A DNA stretch of 64,000 nt from positions 90,230-154,229 of the forward strand of contig QULP01000008.1 in NCBI GenBank assembly GCA_003481745.1, read 5' to 3'. Numbering within the stretch: position 1 is the stretch's first letter; each line of letters begins with the position of its first letter. This document shows positions 19,104 through 28,348 of this stretch, one piece after another. The notes under the pieces are model-generated. The model ran no database searches. It had not been told where the DNA came from and saw nothing but the letters and a program-made list of their open reading frames with translations. The stretch comes from Firmicutes bacterium OM04-13BH. GTDB lineage: Bacteria > Bacillota > Clostridia > Lachnospirales > Lachnospiraceae. Made by a program: the position numbers and the translations under genes.

Positions 19104-19207
19104 GAGAAGTAAACAAGAAGAAAGTTGGTAAGGCGCATACGGAAAGCTGAGGCTGGACGGTGAGGTTGCTGTAAATTTGATAGTTGTGAAGAAGGGAGAA
19201 CGATTCG

Positions 19208-19435
19208 ATGAAGCAGGGAAGATTAGGATATAACAGTAGCAATGACAGATATGGGTTATTAGCCTCGGACTTATGGATTGATACGGGATTTCACTGTGGA
19301 GAAGGTCTTGAGGTGCTGGTCGATGATAAGTGGGTAAGGACAAGAATGGAGATGAATCCAGCAAGAGAATGGTATCTGGTTGGAACGCCATACTGTGGAG
19401 ATCTGGAATATGTGCAGGCAAGAATACCGGAATAA
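19208..19435 (+). CDS. DUF5348-type small protein, copy 2
   Basis: A 75-residue protein, almost identical to 10143-10370 (shared SDLWIDTGFHCGE and MEMNPAREWYLVGTPYCGDL). The two copies are much closer to each other than the surrounding cargo genes are. AGGGAG precedes the start. Function unknown; always upstream of the oriT-like block here. Confidence 0.75.
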   Translation: MKQGRLGYNSSNDRYGLLASDLWIDTGFHCGEGLEVLVDDKWVRTRMEMNPAREWYLVGTPYCGDLEYVQARIPE

Positions 19436-19469
19436 TTTAGTCGAGAGAGTAACGAAAGAGATAAAATAG

Positions 19470-19655
19470 CCCCCGGCAGGGCGCAAGGGTACTTTTGATG
19501 GACGGAACGGCTGTCGAAAGTGCTTTTGCGTTACTTTTGACAAAAGTAACAAAACCGCCGTATCCGGCGAAGATTTCTTTTTATACTATAGGCTGGTAAA
19601 GATACAAATTTATGTGCCATGTCTGGCACTGGTTTTAGAAAGTGGGGTGACGAAC
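19470..19655 (+). other. Probable oriT / relaxase-upstream block, element 2
   Basis: Nearly identical to 10381-10571, including the perfect inverted repeat GTTACTTTTG/CAAAAGTAAC at 19530-19550 and the GTCTGGCACTGG segment. The nick site is not identified. Confidence 0.55.
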
Positions 19656-21077
19656 ATGACGCTGAAACGAACAATTAGTGGTATGATCGGGACAGGTTCT
19701 CTGGCTCATAACAGAAGGGAATTTATAGCAGAAAATGTTGATTCAGACAGAGTGCAACTAAATATTTGCTATCAGAATGAGAATTTAAAAGAAGTTTATA
19801 AAGAACTGTTTGATGAAGCTGTAGAACGATATAATATCGGGAAAAGAAAAGATAGACAGATTACAAATTACTATGAAAAAATCCGGCAGGGAAAACAAGA
19901 GAAGTTGTTCCACGAAGTAATTTTTCAAATTGGAAATCGAGAAGATATGGCTGTCGGAACAGCAGAAGGAGATCTGGCTGTAAAAATACTGGATGAATAT
20001 GTAAAGGACTTCCAGAAGCGGAATGCAACGTTACGGGTATTTGGGTGTTATCTACATCAGGATGAGTCTACTCCACATTTACATATTGATTTTATTCCTT
20101 ATGTGACTGATTGGAAAGGAAAAGGAATGGACACCAGAGTTTCGTTGAAACAGGCATTAAAAAGTCTTGGATTTCAAGGTGGAAATAAGCATGATACAGA
20201 GTTGAACCAGTGGATGAACCATGAAAAAAAGGTCCTGGCAGAGATTGCAAAACAGCATGGCATTGAATGGGAACAGAAAGGTACTCATGAGGAACATTTG
20301 GATGTTTATAACTTCAAGAAGAAAGAGCGAAAAAAGGAAGTACAGGAGCTGGAGCAGGAGAAAGAGTATCTAACTGCAGAAAACGAAGAACTGACAGCAC
20401 AAATTGCGGAATTCAGAGCAGATATCCAGATTTTAAAAGACGATAAGGAACAGGCAAACAGGGAGAAACAAGAAGCAGAACAAAGGGCAGAGGACGCAGA
20501 AAAAGAAGTAAAAAGTCTGGAAGAGCGTCGAGATGTGCTGCAGCCGATTATGGATAATGCCAGTAAAGAAATAAAAGAATATGGAATGATTAAGACGTTT
20601 TTACCGGAGGCAGGAACATTTGAACGTGCAGTACCTTACAGAGAAAATAAAATCAAGCCATTGTTTATCAAGATGAAGAATCAGATTGCTGCATTAGCTG
20701 GAAAGGTTGTAGAACTTAACAAAACGATAGAAAGCTGGAAAAACAAATATCAAAAATCTACGGAGAAATGTGATGATATCCAAACGCAGTTAGATGATGT
20801 GCGTAAAGAAAATGGAAAATTATCAAATGATAATCAACGTTTACAAGAGATTTCGGACAGATATGACAGAGTGGTGCGTATTCTGGGAATGGAAACTGTA
20901 GAGGATGTGGTGCAGCAGGACATTAAAGAACAAAGGGCACTGGAAGAAAAACGGCGAATGGAGCAAATGCCAAAGGGAAGCGTTCTGAAACAGTTGGAAT
21001 GGGCAACTCAAAAGAGCCAGATTGAAAACCAACAACGTAAGAAAAATAAAACAAAATACAAAGGATTGGAGATTTAG
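19656..21077 (+). CDS. mobV: MobV/Pre-type relaxase (element 2)
   Basis: A 473-residue relaxase starting MTLKRTISGMIGTGSLAHNR; ATG 19656 follows GTGGGGTGACG. The motif HQDESTPHLHIDFIPY carries the metal-binding histidines. The catalytic half is nearly identical to that of element 1, while the coiled-coil C-terminal part (after about residue 290) is more diverged. tnpV follows after 3 bases. Confidence 0.9.
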   Translation: MTLKRTISGMIGTGSLAHNRREFIAENVDSDRVQLNICYQNENLKEVYKELFDEAVERYNIGKRKDRQITNYYEKIRQGKQEKLFHEVIFQIGNREDMAVGTAEGDLAVKILDEYVKDFQKRNATLRVFGCYLHQDESTPHLHIDFIPYVTDWKGKGMDTRVSLKQALKSLGFQGGNKHDTELNQWMNHEKKVLAEIAKQHGIEWEQKGTHEEHLDVYNFKKKERKKEVQELEQEKEYLTAENEELTAQIAEFRADIQILKDDKEQANREKQEAEQRAEDAEKEVKSLEERRDVLQPIMDNASKEIKEYGMIKTFLPEAGTFERAVPYRENKIKPLFIKMKNQIAALAGKVVELNKTIESWKNKYQKSTEKCDDIQTQLDDVRKENGKLSNDNQRLQEISDRYDRVVRILGMETVEDVVQQDIKEQRALEEKRRMEQMPKGSVLKQLEWATQKSQIENQQRKKNKTKYKGLEI

Positions 21078-21080
21078 ACT

Positions 21081-21455
21081 ATGAAAAAACAGATTTATGA
21101 TGAGAAAAATGGAATGAGCTATACGTTGCATGGAGATTACTATTTGCCGGATCTGGTTTTAAGAGAAGAAGAACCGACATATGGAAAATATGGAATGTTA
21201 CGAAAGCAGTTCTTAAAAGAACACAGATCAGCAAGATATCAATACATGTTATTGACCGGAAAATTGAATGAACATCTGAATCAGATCGATCAGGAAGTCA
21301 GAGAACAGGTGGAAACGCTTATGGAACAGATGATAGAAAAACAGGGTGTAACTGAAGAATTAAAGGCACAGGATCAGATGAAGTGGGTTAGGTTAATGAA
21401 TAATATAAAAGCCAGTGCAGAAGAGATTATATTGAAAAACATGGTATATGTGTGA
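21081..21455 (+). CDS. TnpV-like transposon-encoded protein, copy 2
   Basis: A 124-residue homologue of 11992-12366 (IYDEKNGMSYTLHGDYYLPD, GKYGMLRKQFLKEHRSARYQ). Last gene of the conserved core of element 2. Function unknown. Confidence 0.8.
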   Translation: MKKQIYDEKNGMSYTLHGDYYLPDLVLREEEPTYGKYGMLRKQFLKEHRSARYQYMLLTGKLNEHLNQIDQEVREQVETLMEQMIEKQGVTEELKAQDQMKWVRLMNNIKASAEEIILKNMVYV

Positions 21456-21553
21456 GATCGTTCTTTTACACTTTTGTATATATTAGAATAGCACTTTAGA
21501 AAGCACTATGGTAAAATAAAGTGAAGGTAAATCGGAATTTGGAGGATTGAATT

Positions 21554-21745
21554 ATGTGGAATGAATTAGGTATAAGTGGAGGAACCGCAATTGTTATTTT
21601 GATTGCGCTGTATTTCGTTATCAAATGGGCAGTGAAAAATGGCATCAAAGAAGCCTACAGTGCAATCACTGGAAAGAAAACTGTTGAAGATATCCAAAAC
21701 GAAAAAGAGCTGAAAGAACTTGGATTGGATTCAGAAGATCAATAA
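21554..21745 (+). CDS. Small single-pass membrane protein
   Basis: A 63-residue protein with one membrane segment (about residues 9-27, GTAIVILIALYFVIKWAVKN) and a charged helical C-terminus (TVEDIQNEKELKELGLDSED). GGAGG precedes the ATG by 9 bases. It resembles short DUF6019-like membrane proteins, but I am not certain of the family. First cargo gene of element 2. Confidence 0.65.
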   Translation: MWNELGISGGTAIVILIALYFVIKWAVKNGIKEAYSAITGKKTVEDIQNEKELKELGLDSEDQ

Positions 21746-21782
21746 CTTCAAGTTTGTGGAATCGACTGAAAGGAAGCATTAT

Positions 21783-22103
21783 ATGTTCTATATTTATATT
21801 ATTTTTGATTTTGCAATGGCAGTAATTATGCTTTTATTTGGAATATGGTTTTATAGGTCAAAAGGACAAGCATCCAACTTCTTGTCTGGTTATAATATGA
21901 AATCTGCAGAAGAACGAAAAAAATATGATGAAAATGCTATGTGTAAGGCATATGGGAAGAGAATGATGCTTATGTCACTTCCTTTTATTGCTGGAATGAT
22001 TATAGATATTTGGTATATAGGAACTGGTTGTTTAATTGCATGGGCGATATGGTTTGTTATGTTTATTCTGTTGCTTATAGATAGACATAAAATAGAAAGT
22101 TAA
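21783..22103 (+). CDS. DUF3784-type membrane protein
   Basis: A 106-residue protein with three predicted membrane segments and the family-like stretch FLSGYNMKSAEERKKYDENA between the first and second. Start at 21783, chosen for AAAGGAAG 8 bases upstream; an ATG at 21720 overlaps the previous gene and lacks a site. DUF3784 proteins are of unknown function and are frequent near HTH regulators in clostridia. Confidence 0.72.
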   Translation: MFYIYIIFDFAMAVIMLLFGIWFYRSKGQASNFLSGYNMKSAEERKKYDENAMCKAYGKRMMLMSLPFIAGMIIDIWYIGTGCLIAWAIWFVMFILLLIDRHKIES

Positions 22104-22253
22104 TTTATAGAAAAATAGAATGTTTTCGGGGTGAAAATACCGTTTATTTGTTTTAGACATATGATGTCCGATTGAAAATTAGCGGATTCTCGTTTTATGT
22201 CGTGGTAATTTTGATACATATTGGTAAGCTGTAAGTGGAAGAGAGGTAGAGAC

Positions 22254-22372
22254 ATGGACACAAAAAAGATTGGAGCTTTTTTAAAGCAATGTCGTAAAGA
22301 AAAGAATCTTACGCAAGAGCAGCTTGCCGAGAAGTTTGAGGTATCTGCAAGAACAGTTTCCAGATGGGAAAC
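22254..22372 (+). pseudogene. 5' part of an HTH/DUF2007 membrane regulator split by a transposon
   Basis: ATG 22254 begins an Xre HTH (IGAFLKQCRKEKNLTQEQLA, then VSARTVSRWETG) that breaks off at GGGAAAC (22366-22372). The frame resumes at 30310 with the same GGGAAAC, giving WETG-INMPDLSILVQL when joined. Between them lies a serine-recombinase element. The stump would read through to a stop at 22398-22400, giving 48 residues. The restored protein would be about 313 residues. Confidence 0.85.
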
Positions 22373-22452
22373 AGGTGTTTCCCAAACAAAAAGATATTAA
22401 GAAACAGCCCATGTTTACCTGCTTGCAAACAAAAGAATATTGCTACTAGACT

Positions 22453-22489
22453 AAGAGATACTACATAAGTGTGTTGGTATCTCTTTTTT
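22453..22489 (+). terminator. Terminator near the left end of the nested transposon
   Basis: GAGATAC (22455-22461) pairs with GTATCTC (22477-22483), followed by T6. It would insulate dfrF from the truncated HTH gene. The rest of 22490-22794 contains no gene; a TATAAT at 22667-22672 with TGGCAA 17 bp upstream is a likely dfrF promoter. Confidence 0.75.
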
Positions 22490-22794
22490 GTTGCCGTGAA
22501 ACAGCAGACTATTTCATTTCTGCTTGATTACCTTAAAACTTATTAGTCTATGGTTTGTCAAGGGCTTGTTGCGTGAGAAATGCTGAATATCACCCTTTAC
22601 AAAACATAGGCTGATAAGTAACTTTTCAAAAGCAGAAAAGAAATGGCAATGCTTATAACAATATGATATAATGCAGATGAAGACAAAAAAGGAATTTGTC
22701 GAGCTGGTTAGTTCGAGATAATTTTGAGTTTGTTAAGATGTGGTGCACTTGATGGAATCACAGGTACGACATCATATTATGGAGGATGAAATAG

Positions 22795-23268
22795 ATGATA
22801 GGTTTGATTGTTGCGAGGTCAAAGAATAATGTTATAGGCAAGAATGGTAATATACCATGGAAAATAAAGGGAGAACAAAAGCAATTTAGAGAGTTAACAA
22901 CGGGTAATGTGGTTATTATGGGGCGAAAGTCTTATGAAGAAATCGGTCATCCGTTGCCTAATAGAATGAATATTGTTGTTTCCACCACAACAGAGTATCA
23001 AGGAGATAATTTAGTTTCAGTTAAATCATTAGAAGATGCATTATTATTGGCTAAAGGACGAGATGTATACATATCTGGTGGATATGGACTATTTAAGGAA
23101 GCTTTGCAAATAGTAGATAAAATGTATATCACAGAAGTAGATTTAAATATTGAAGATGGAGATACATTCTTTCCAGAATTTGATATCAATGATTTTGAAG
23201 TTTTGATAGGGGAAACACTTGGTGAGGAAGTGAAATATACGAGAACATTTTATGTAAGGAAAAAATGA
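22795..23268 (+). CDS. dfrF: Trimethoprim-resistant dihydrofolate reductase
   Basis: A 157-residue dihydrofolate reductase (NADPH-dependent reduction of dihydrofolate). Fold motifs: IGLIVARSKNNVIGKNGNIP with the substrate-site Trp in PWKIKGEQKQFRELT, the NADPH motif VIMGRKSYEEIG, and VYISGGYGLFKEAL. I recognise it as DfrF, first described in Enterococcus and widespread in gut Firmicutes, from memory of the sequence. AT-rich codon use and its place in a transposon indicate acquisition. Its expected effect is trimethoprim resistance; host clostridial folate enzymes are not encoded nearby. Confidence 0.87.
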   Translation: MIGLIVARSKNNVIGKNGNIPWKIKGEQKQFRELTTGNVVIMGRKSYEEIGHPLPNRMNIVVSTTTEYQGDNLVSVKSLEDALLLAKGRDVYISGGYGLFKEALQIVDKMYITEVDLNIEDGDTFFPEFDINDFEVLIGETLGEEVKYTRTFYVRKK

Positions 23269-23394
23269 ATTGAGTAAATTTTGGATTTAGGGTGTTTTCA
23301 TAAATATATTGCTTTTTATGCATATATAAATTGTTGTAAGACAAATTCCAGTTTGTATGGGGCGATAAAATCAGAATTTGAGAGAGGATTGAAT

Positions 23395-24051
23395 ATGAAT
23401 AAGGAATGGTCTGAACTTAATAAAACAATGCAGGCACAAATAAAAAAGAAAGATACTTATAAGAGGGGTATTGATACTTTACTTACTTTACGAAGTCAGT
23501 TAATACAAACCTTAGTATCTTTCAAAGAAGAATTATGCAGAGAAGATTTTAACTCAATCCCCTTCATAAACGCTGATGGTTATCATAGTAAGACGATTGC
23601 TTATTCTATTTGGCATATTTTCCGCATTGAAGATATAGTTGTGCATACAGTGATAAATGAAGATGAACAAGTATTTTTTGCAGGCAATTATCAAGAGCGT
23701 ATCAATTCACCTATCATTACAACAGGAAATGAACTCATGAAACAGCAGATTGCAGACTTTTCAAAACAGCTTAATCTGGAAGAATTATATTTATATATTT
23801 TCGAAGTATGGGAAAGCACTGAGAAAATGCTTGAACGGTTATCTTATGATGAATTGAAAAGAAAAATACCGAAAGAAAGAAAAGGATACTTAGAATCGTT
23901 GAATGTAGTAAACGACAATGAAAAAGCAATTTGGCTGATTGATTATTGGTGTAATAAAGATATTTGTGGACTAATTCAAATGCCGTTTTCAAGACATTGG
24001 ATTATGCACACAGAAGCCTGTTTGCGTATAAAGAACAAGATACATTCATAG
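23395..24051 (+). CDS. DinB-like protein
   Basis: A 218-residue helical protein. The start is ATG 23395 (MNKEWSELNK) with GAGAGAGG upstream; an upstream extension to 23281 has no ribosome binding site. Features typical of the DinB/YfiT four-helix fold: a His in DGYHSKTIAYSIWHIFRIED and a distal His in FSRHWIMHTEACLRI, which would be metal ligands. Substrate unknown; relatives include thiol-dependent transferases. It follows dfrF in the cassette. Confidence 0.65.
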   Translation: MNKEWSELNKTMQAQIKKKDTYKRGIDTLLTLRSQLIQTLVSFKEELCREDFNSIPFINADGYHSKTIAYSIWHIFRIEDIVVHTVINEDEQVFFAGNYQERINSPIITTGNELMKQQIADFSKQLNLEELYLYIFEVWESTEKMLERLSYDELKRKIPKERKGYLESLNVVNDNEKAIWLIDYWCNKDICGLIQMPFSRHWIMHTEACLRIKNKIHS

Positions 24052-24106
24052 GCAAAAATTTCAGTTTGTAGAACTAAGGAAATTGGAATTTAAGGAGGAA
24101 TAAAGT

Positions 24107-24202
24107 ATGGTTAGTGATTTTATAAGAGCAGCATTTCCATGGATTTTAATGGGTTTATTTGTAGCAATCAGTTGTTCCCTTATGAGTAAAAAAGAGAAAT
24201 AA
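24107..24202 (+). CDS. 31-residue membrane peptide
   Basis: MVSDFIRAAFPWILMGLFVA then ISCSLMSKKEK: one membrane helix (about residues 8-25) and a Lys-rich end. The ATG at 24107 has a strong TAAGGAGGA 6 bases upstream, which argues for translation. Function unknown. Confidence 0.55.
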   Translation: MVSDFIRAAFPWILMGLFVAISCSLMSKKEK

Positions 24203-24232
24203 ATTCCTGTTTGTATTTATAAAAGAGAAAAA

Positions 24233-24763
24233 ATGAGAAAAGTAGTTTTATTTATTGCCATGAGCCTTGACGGATATATTGCGGACGGTAATGGTGGAGT
24301 AGCTTGGCTAAATGGTCATGGAAATGACAATGAAAACATCGACACTTATACAGAATTTACCAAAGATATAGATACTGTCTTAATGGGGTGGAATACTTCT
24401 CATCAGGTTGTTACTGAACTTTCTCCGCAAGAATGGGTATATAATAAATTTACAACTTATGTATTAACACATAAAGAGTGCAATTCTTCCCAACAAATTC
24501 ATTTTACAAGTGAAAATCCTGTTTTATTATTGGAACGGCTAAAACAAGAAGCAGGAAAGGATATTTGGATTTGTGGCGGAGCAAATCTTGTTCAGCAGTT
24601 GGTAAGCAAAAATATGATTGATAAATATTACATTTCTGTTATTCCTACTCTGTTAGGAAATGGGGTTCGTCTTTTGGGCAACATAGACAGGGAAATAAAG
24701 TTAAGGCTTTGTAAAACACAGACTTATAACGGAATAACCGATTTGATTTATATGCGTAGATAA
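24233..24763 (+). CDS. Dihydrofolate reductase-family (RibD C-terminal-like) protein
   Basis: A 176-residue protein of the YwjB/YyaP type: begins KVVLFIAMSLDGYIADGNGG, with VLMGWNTSHQV, DIWICGGANLVQQLV and YYISVIPTLLGNGVRLL. The fold is that of bacterial RibD C-terminal reductases, which bind NADPH. It is distinct from the classical DfrF upstream and is not expected to confer trimethoprim resistance by itself. Start at ATG 24233; the ribosome binding site is weak (AAAAGAGAAAAA). Confidence 0.8.
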   Translation: MRKVVLFIAMSLDGYIADGNGGVAWLNGHGNDNENIDTYTEFTKDIDTVLMGWNTSHQVVTELSPQEWVYNKFTTYVLTHKECNSSQQIHFTSENPVLLLERLKQEAGKDIWICGGANLVQQLVSKNMIDKYYISVIPTLLGNGVRLLGNIDREIKLRLCKTQTYNGITDLIYMRR

Positions 24764-25308
24764 CTAGAGAGAAACAGAAAAGCTGTTAAACCGACGGAGC
24801 GATCCGACCACGTTGGCGGGAAAATCCTTAAGATTTTTCCGCCATGCTTGCAAGGGGGCGGTTCGCTTCGGCGGTTCGGCGAGCTTGCGAGCCGTTCAAA
24901 GCCCCCGTTATCTAACAAGGGGGGCACAAAAAACAAGAAACACTATACACTAACAAGCGGAAAACGCTGTATTTATAAGGCAAAACCCCATTTTTACAGT
25001 AGTGATATAAATTGTACCTATATCACTATGAAAATTGAATAGTAAATATGAGAAAGACAGTTGATTTCAAAAAATAAGAAATTGATTGTCGTTTTCTTTT
25101 GCAGAAATTTAAGTGCAGGCAATTATGGTAGTTGTCGTAATTGCTGTCAGCTCAGTGTTTATCACTGATGGTGTGAAAGATTTACGGTTGGAGATGTTCA
25201 ATAAGATTATTGGTGCTTAATTATTTTTATTGTAGTGCTGATATGAGAATGTTATAATTGGGGTATAAAACATACAAATAAATTTGCTGAAAAATGAGGT
25301 ATCAAAAT
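24764..25308. other. Gap with strong hairpins, probable remnants
   Basis: No convincing gene in 545 bases. It holds GGCGGGAAAATC/GATTTTTCCGCC (24815-24843), a GC-rich stretch ending in GCCCCC...GGGGGGC (24901-24925), and the perfect inverted repeat TAGTGATATA/TATATCACTA (25000-25028). A 31-codon open frame at 25125-25220 is probably a gene fragment. The local GC jump against AT-rich neighbours suggests patchwork assembly of the transposon. Confidence 0.5.
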
Positions 25309-25551
25309 ATGGAAAATGAATTACTGGAAAACTTAGGAAGACTTCACACAACTGAACTTGGCGTTATTAGAATTAAAAAGAACTTATCTTTGAATGTAGA
25401 AAATGTAATTGAATGGTGCAAAGAAAAAATTAGCCTTTCTAATGCGGAAATCACAAGAAAAGGAAAAAACTGGTATATAACGATTGATAATTGTATTATA
25501 ACGGTAAATGCGTACAGTTATACCGTTATCACTGCTCACAAGGTAAAATGA
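25309..25551 (+). CDS. DUF3781-type protein
   Basis: An 80-residue protein (MENELLENLGRLHTTELGVI then RIKKNLSL, ending VNAYSYTVITAHKVK), matching the DUF3781 family of short proteins in Firmicutes. ATG 25309 is chosen over 25294 because the upstream ATGAGGT acts as ribosome binding site. It overlaps the next gene by 4 bases. Function unknown. Confidence 0.72.
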   Translation: MENELLENLGRLHTTELGVIRIKKNLSLNVENVIEWCKEKISLSNAEITRKGKNWYITIDNCIITVNAYSYTVITAHKVK

Positions 25552-26018
25552 TAAATTTTTCTATAAAGGAATTAAACGCATTTGCAGTTATTGGGCAGGA
25601 AGTAGAACTGACTAATTATCAAAAAAAGAATATTCAGATTAGTACACAGTTTTGGAGAAAGTTTAACAGTAGTTTGAAAAAAGCGTATCTTTCACAATCA
25701 GGAAATTGGGTAAAATATGCTTTTATGGAAAGAAGAAATGGAAAACTTTATTATTTCTGTTCTATTCCCCAAAGAACCATTACCCCAGAGGGCTTTCTGT
25801 ATAAAGAAATACCGTCTTATAAATATTTGGTTGTGGAGCATATTGGTGCTATGGATAAAATATATGAAACTTATGGCAAGATTTATGAAGAAATTATTCC
25901 TAGTACATCGTATATTCCTATAAAAGATATTATCCTACACTTTGAAAAATACGATTATCGTTTTCATTGGAATAGTGATAATTCAGTTATTGAAATTTGG
26001 ATACCTATTCAAGATTAG
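25548..26018 (+). CDS. GyrI-like / effector-binding domain protein
   Basis: A 156-residue protein of the AraC effector-binding (GyrI-like, SOUL-related) superfamily: FSIKELNAFAVIGQEVEL at the start, central YYFCSIPQRT, and the typical ending FEKYDYRFHWNSDNSVIEIW. It lacks a DNA-binding domain. The ATG at 25548 overlaps the DUF3781 stop (ATGA), so the two are cotranslated. Such stand-alone domains bind small molecules or drugs; the ligand is not predictable here. Confidence 0.75.
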   Translation: MINFSIKELNAFAVIGQEVELTNYQKKNIQISTQFWRKFNSSLKKAYLSQSGNWVKYAFMERRNGKLYYFCSIPQRTITPEGFLYKEIPSYKYLVVEHIGAMDKIYETYGKIYEEIIPSTSYIPIKDIILHFEKYDYRFHWNSDNSVIEIWIPIQD

Positions 26019-26145
26019 AAGCAATTTTATATCCATACACACAAAGCAGTTAGTCTTAGGATTGACTGCTTTTTCTATACAGATTTTTAATGACAGGCAA
26101 TTATCAATTATGGTAGTTGCCTTTTTTGATTGGAGGAATTGAAGA

Positions 26146-27360
26146 ATGAATGATAAAAACTTTATTGAAGAACTAAGACAAAAGCGTGAGGAATACGGAG
26201 TAACACAAACAAGGCTTGCTGTTGCCTGTGGTATCAGCCGTGAATATTACAACCGCATTGAAAAAGGAAAACAGCCATTGAATGACGAATTAAGAGAAAT
26301 CATAGAAAAACAGATTGAGCGTTTCAATCCGCAAGAACCACTATTCTTATTGATTGATTACTTTCGTGTCCGCTTTCCTACTACGGACGCATTGGCGATT
26401 ATCCGTGATGTATTACAACTGAAATCTAATTACATGCTTTATGAAGATTATGGAAAATACGGATATGAAAGCAAATATGTACTTGGCGACATCAATATCA
26501 TGTGTTCCATGCAGGAGCATTTAGGTGTTTTATTGGAACTGAAAGGCAAAGGCTGTCGGCAAATGGAATGTTATCTGCTGGCACAGGAACGCTCATGGTA
26601 TGACTTCATGCTGGATTGTATGACGGCTGGTGGTGTGATGAAACGGCTTGATTTGGCTATCAATGATAAAGCAGGAATATTGGATATTCCAAAGTTAAAG
26701 GAAAAATACAAGGCTGGCGAATGTATGTCCTACTTCCGTATGCAGAAAGATTACAGCGGTACAGAAAAATGCGGTAGCGATTTACCAAAGAATACAGGAG
26801 AAACCTTATATCTCGGTTCAACAAGTAGCGAATTATATATGTGTGCTTATCAGAAAAATTATGAGCAGTATGTCAAGAATGGCACAGAAATTGAAGATAC
26901 GGAGATTAAGAACCGTTTTGAAATACGCATGAAGAACGAACGAGCCTATTATGCGGTTGTAGATTTACTGACCTATCGGGACGCTGAACGCACCGCTTTT
27001 TCTATCATCAATCATTATGTCCGCTTTGTTGACAGAGAGGACGACAAGCCAAAAAGTCAATGGATAACAAATGATGATTGGGCATGGTTTGTAGGGGAAA
27101 ACAGAGAGCCGATACGCTTAACCACAAAGCCAGAGCCTTACACTTTACAAAAAGCGTTGCATTGGCTACAAAGACAAGTCGCACCAACCATAAAAATGGT
27201 ACAGGCATTAGACAGAGAAAATCGTACAACGATACTGAAAGATATGATTGAGCAGGCAGAACTAAAAGACAAGCATAAACATTTATTACAATTAGAGAAA
27301 TCAACCATAGAAGAACGTATAGATACCGCTGTTCCACAAGAGAATGACGGTATTTTTTAA
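26146..27360 (+). CDS. mobT: MobT/Rep_trans-type relaxase
   Basis: A 404-residue protein with an N-terminal Xre HTH (residues 5-62, EYGVTQTRLAVACGISREYY) fused to a Rep_trans-type replication-initiation domain (LFLLIDYFRVRFPTTDALAI, MKRLDLAINDKAG, LYLGSTSSELYMCAYQK, NRFEIRMKNERAYYAV). This is the architecture of Tn916 Orf20 and ICEBs1 NicK, relaxases that nick oriT. It gives the nested element a transfer system of a different family from the MobV enzymes of its host elements. AGGAG precedes the ATG at 26146. Confidence 0.88.
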   Translation: MNDKNFIEELRQKREEYGVTQTRLAVACGISREYYNRIEKGKQPLNDELREIIEKQIERFNPQEPLFLLIDYFRVRFPTTDALAIIRDVLQLKSNYMLYEDYGKYGYESKYVLGDINIMCSMQEHLGVLLELKGKGCRQMECYLLAQERSWYDFMLDCMTAGGVMKRLDLAINDKAGILDIPKLKEKYKAGECMSYFRMQKDYSGTEKCGSDLPKNTGETLYLGSTSSELYMCAYQKNYEQYVKNGTEIEDTEIKNRFEIRMKNERAYYAVVDLLTYRDAERTAFSIINHYVRFVDREDDKPKSQWITNDDWAWFVGENREPIRLTTKPEPYTLQKALHWLQRQVAPTIKMVQALDRENRTTILKDMIEQAELKDKHKHLLQLEKSTIEERIDTAVPQENDGIF

Positions 27361-27405
27361 TGTAATTGAAAAATTTCAGATTTAGTCAGCAAAGAGCTGT
27401 TTTCA

Positions 27406-27955
27406 TTCCCTATGTGAAGTGAAAGAAGAAAAATAAATTTTTTATTAAATCTGCAACAAAATGGCTACTTGCGTACAGATATGGTGCGAGAAAAGGAAAT
27501 CTAAACTTTTTTTGAAAATAGGTCATTAAATCGGGGCTTGCTGTCCCTATATGAAGTGAAAGAAGAAAAAAGTTTTGAAAAAATGACGGAAATTCGTGAT
27601 TAGTGGACAGTCTTCTGTGAAAAGAGGAAAAACATCATCATTTTGTATTCAAACAGGCATTAGCAGTTGAGTGTTGATGTGAAAAGATGAAAATACTTTG
27701 TTCTCAACTTAACAATTTAAGGTTTCCGTTCCCTATATGGTGCAAAGAAAATATTTCATTCTATTGTTGGCAGTAACGGTATGGTTTGGGTAGTTAGGGT
27801 GTGAAAAGGAAAATATTCTTTTTTCATCATCAACTTAGCAAAATGACATTTTCTATCCCTATATGGTGCATGAAAAGAAGTTAAAATTTTTCCATTTAAA
27901 CTTAGCAAATGGACGTTTGCTGTACAGATAGTAGTGAAAAAGGAGAAAATCAACC
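27406..27955 (+). repeat. Nine degenerate tandem repeats of 61-72 bp
   Basis: A purine-rich core (GTGAAAAGAGGAAAA and variants) recurs at 27419, 27484, 27556, 27617, 27679, 27740, 27801, 27866 and 27934. Several units have CCCTATATGGTG or a variant directly before it and CTTAGCAAAATG about 35 bases earlier. Units are too diverged to be recent duplications. No ORF, promoter or terminator pattern explains them. They lie directly after the MobT relaxase gene. Confidence 0.72.
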
Positions 27956-28348
27956 GTTGATTGCCAAAATGAACCGTTCCATTTGTACTAATAATGGAAA
28001 AAGTTTTGGATTTTGGTTACGTTTCTCCTCTTTTCCAACGCGATATATAGGAAAGACGATTTTTTTCTTTCAATCGTTCTTTGACAACTGAATAAAGCTA
28101 TTCAATACGTTTGACAGACAGCTAGCCGTTGAAACAAATACGCCACGACCTTTCCCCTGCAAGAGCGAGCGAAAACCTATTTGTGTTCTTGTAAAAGATT
28201 TGTCCTCTTTTATCGCCATGACCTGTACTGTCAGATAATGATACTCCCGTACAGCCACAGCTTGAGCATTAAGAGCGTCGCACGCAATGGGTACGGCTAC
28301 ATAAGAACTATGCAGAGGTGGAACTCCTGTGGGCTATGACAAAAGCCG
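27956..28348. other. Non-coding region after the repeat array
   Basis: No convincing gene. An inverted copy of the repeat core appears near 28021 (GTTTCTCCTCTTTTCC). At 28100-28170 there is a GC-richer segment (CACGACCTTTCCCCTGCAAG) and at 28228-28250 GTACTG...CCGTACAG. An oriT for MobT could lie anywhere in 27361-28348; I cannot place it. Confidence 0.35.

Noticed and set aside
24848-25042. 64-residue plus-strand frame in the GC-rich gap
   Set aside because: It runs across hairpins and an inverted repeat, has no ribosome binding site and resembles no family.
27406-27955. CRISPR array
   Set aside because: Units are 61-72 bases with degenerate cores; there are no identical 24-37-base repeats with unique spacers and no cas genes.
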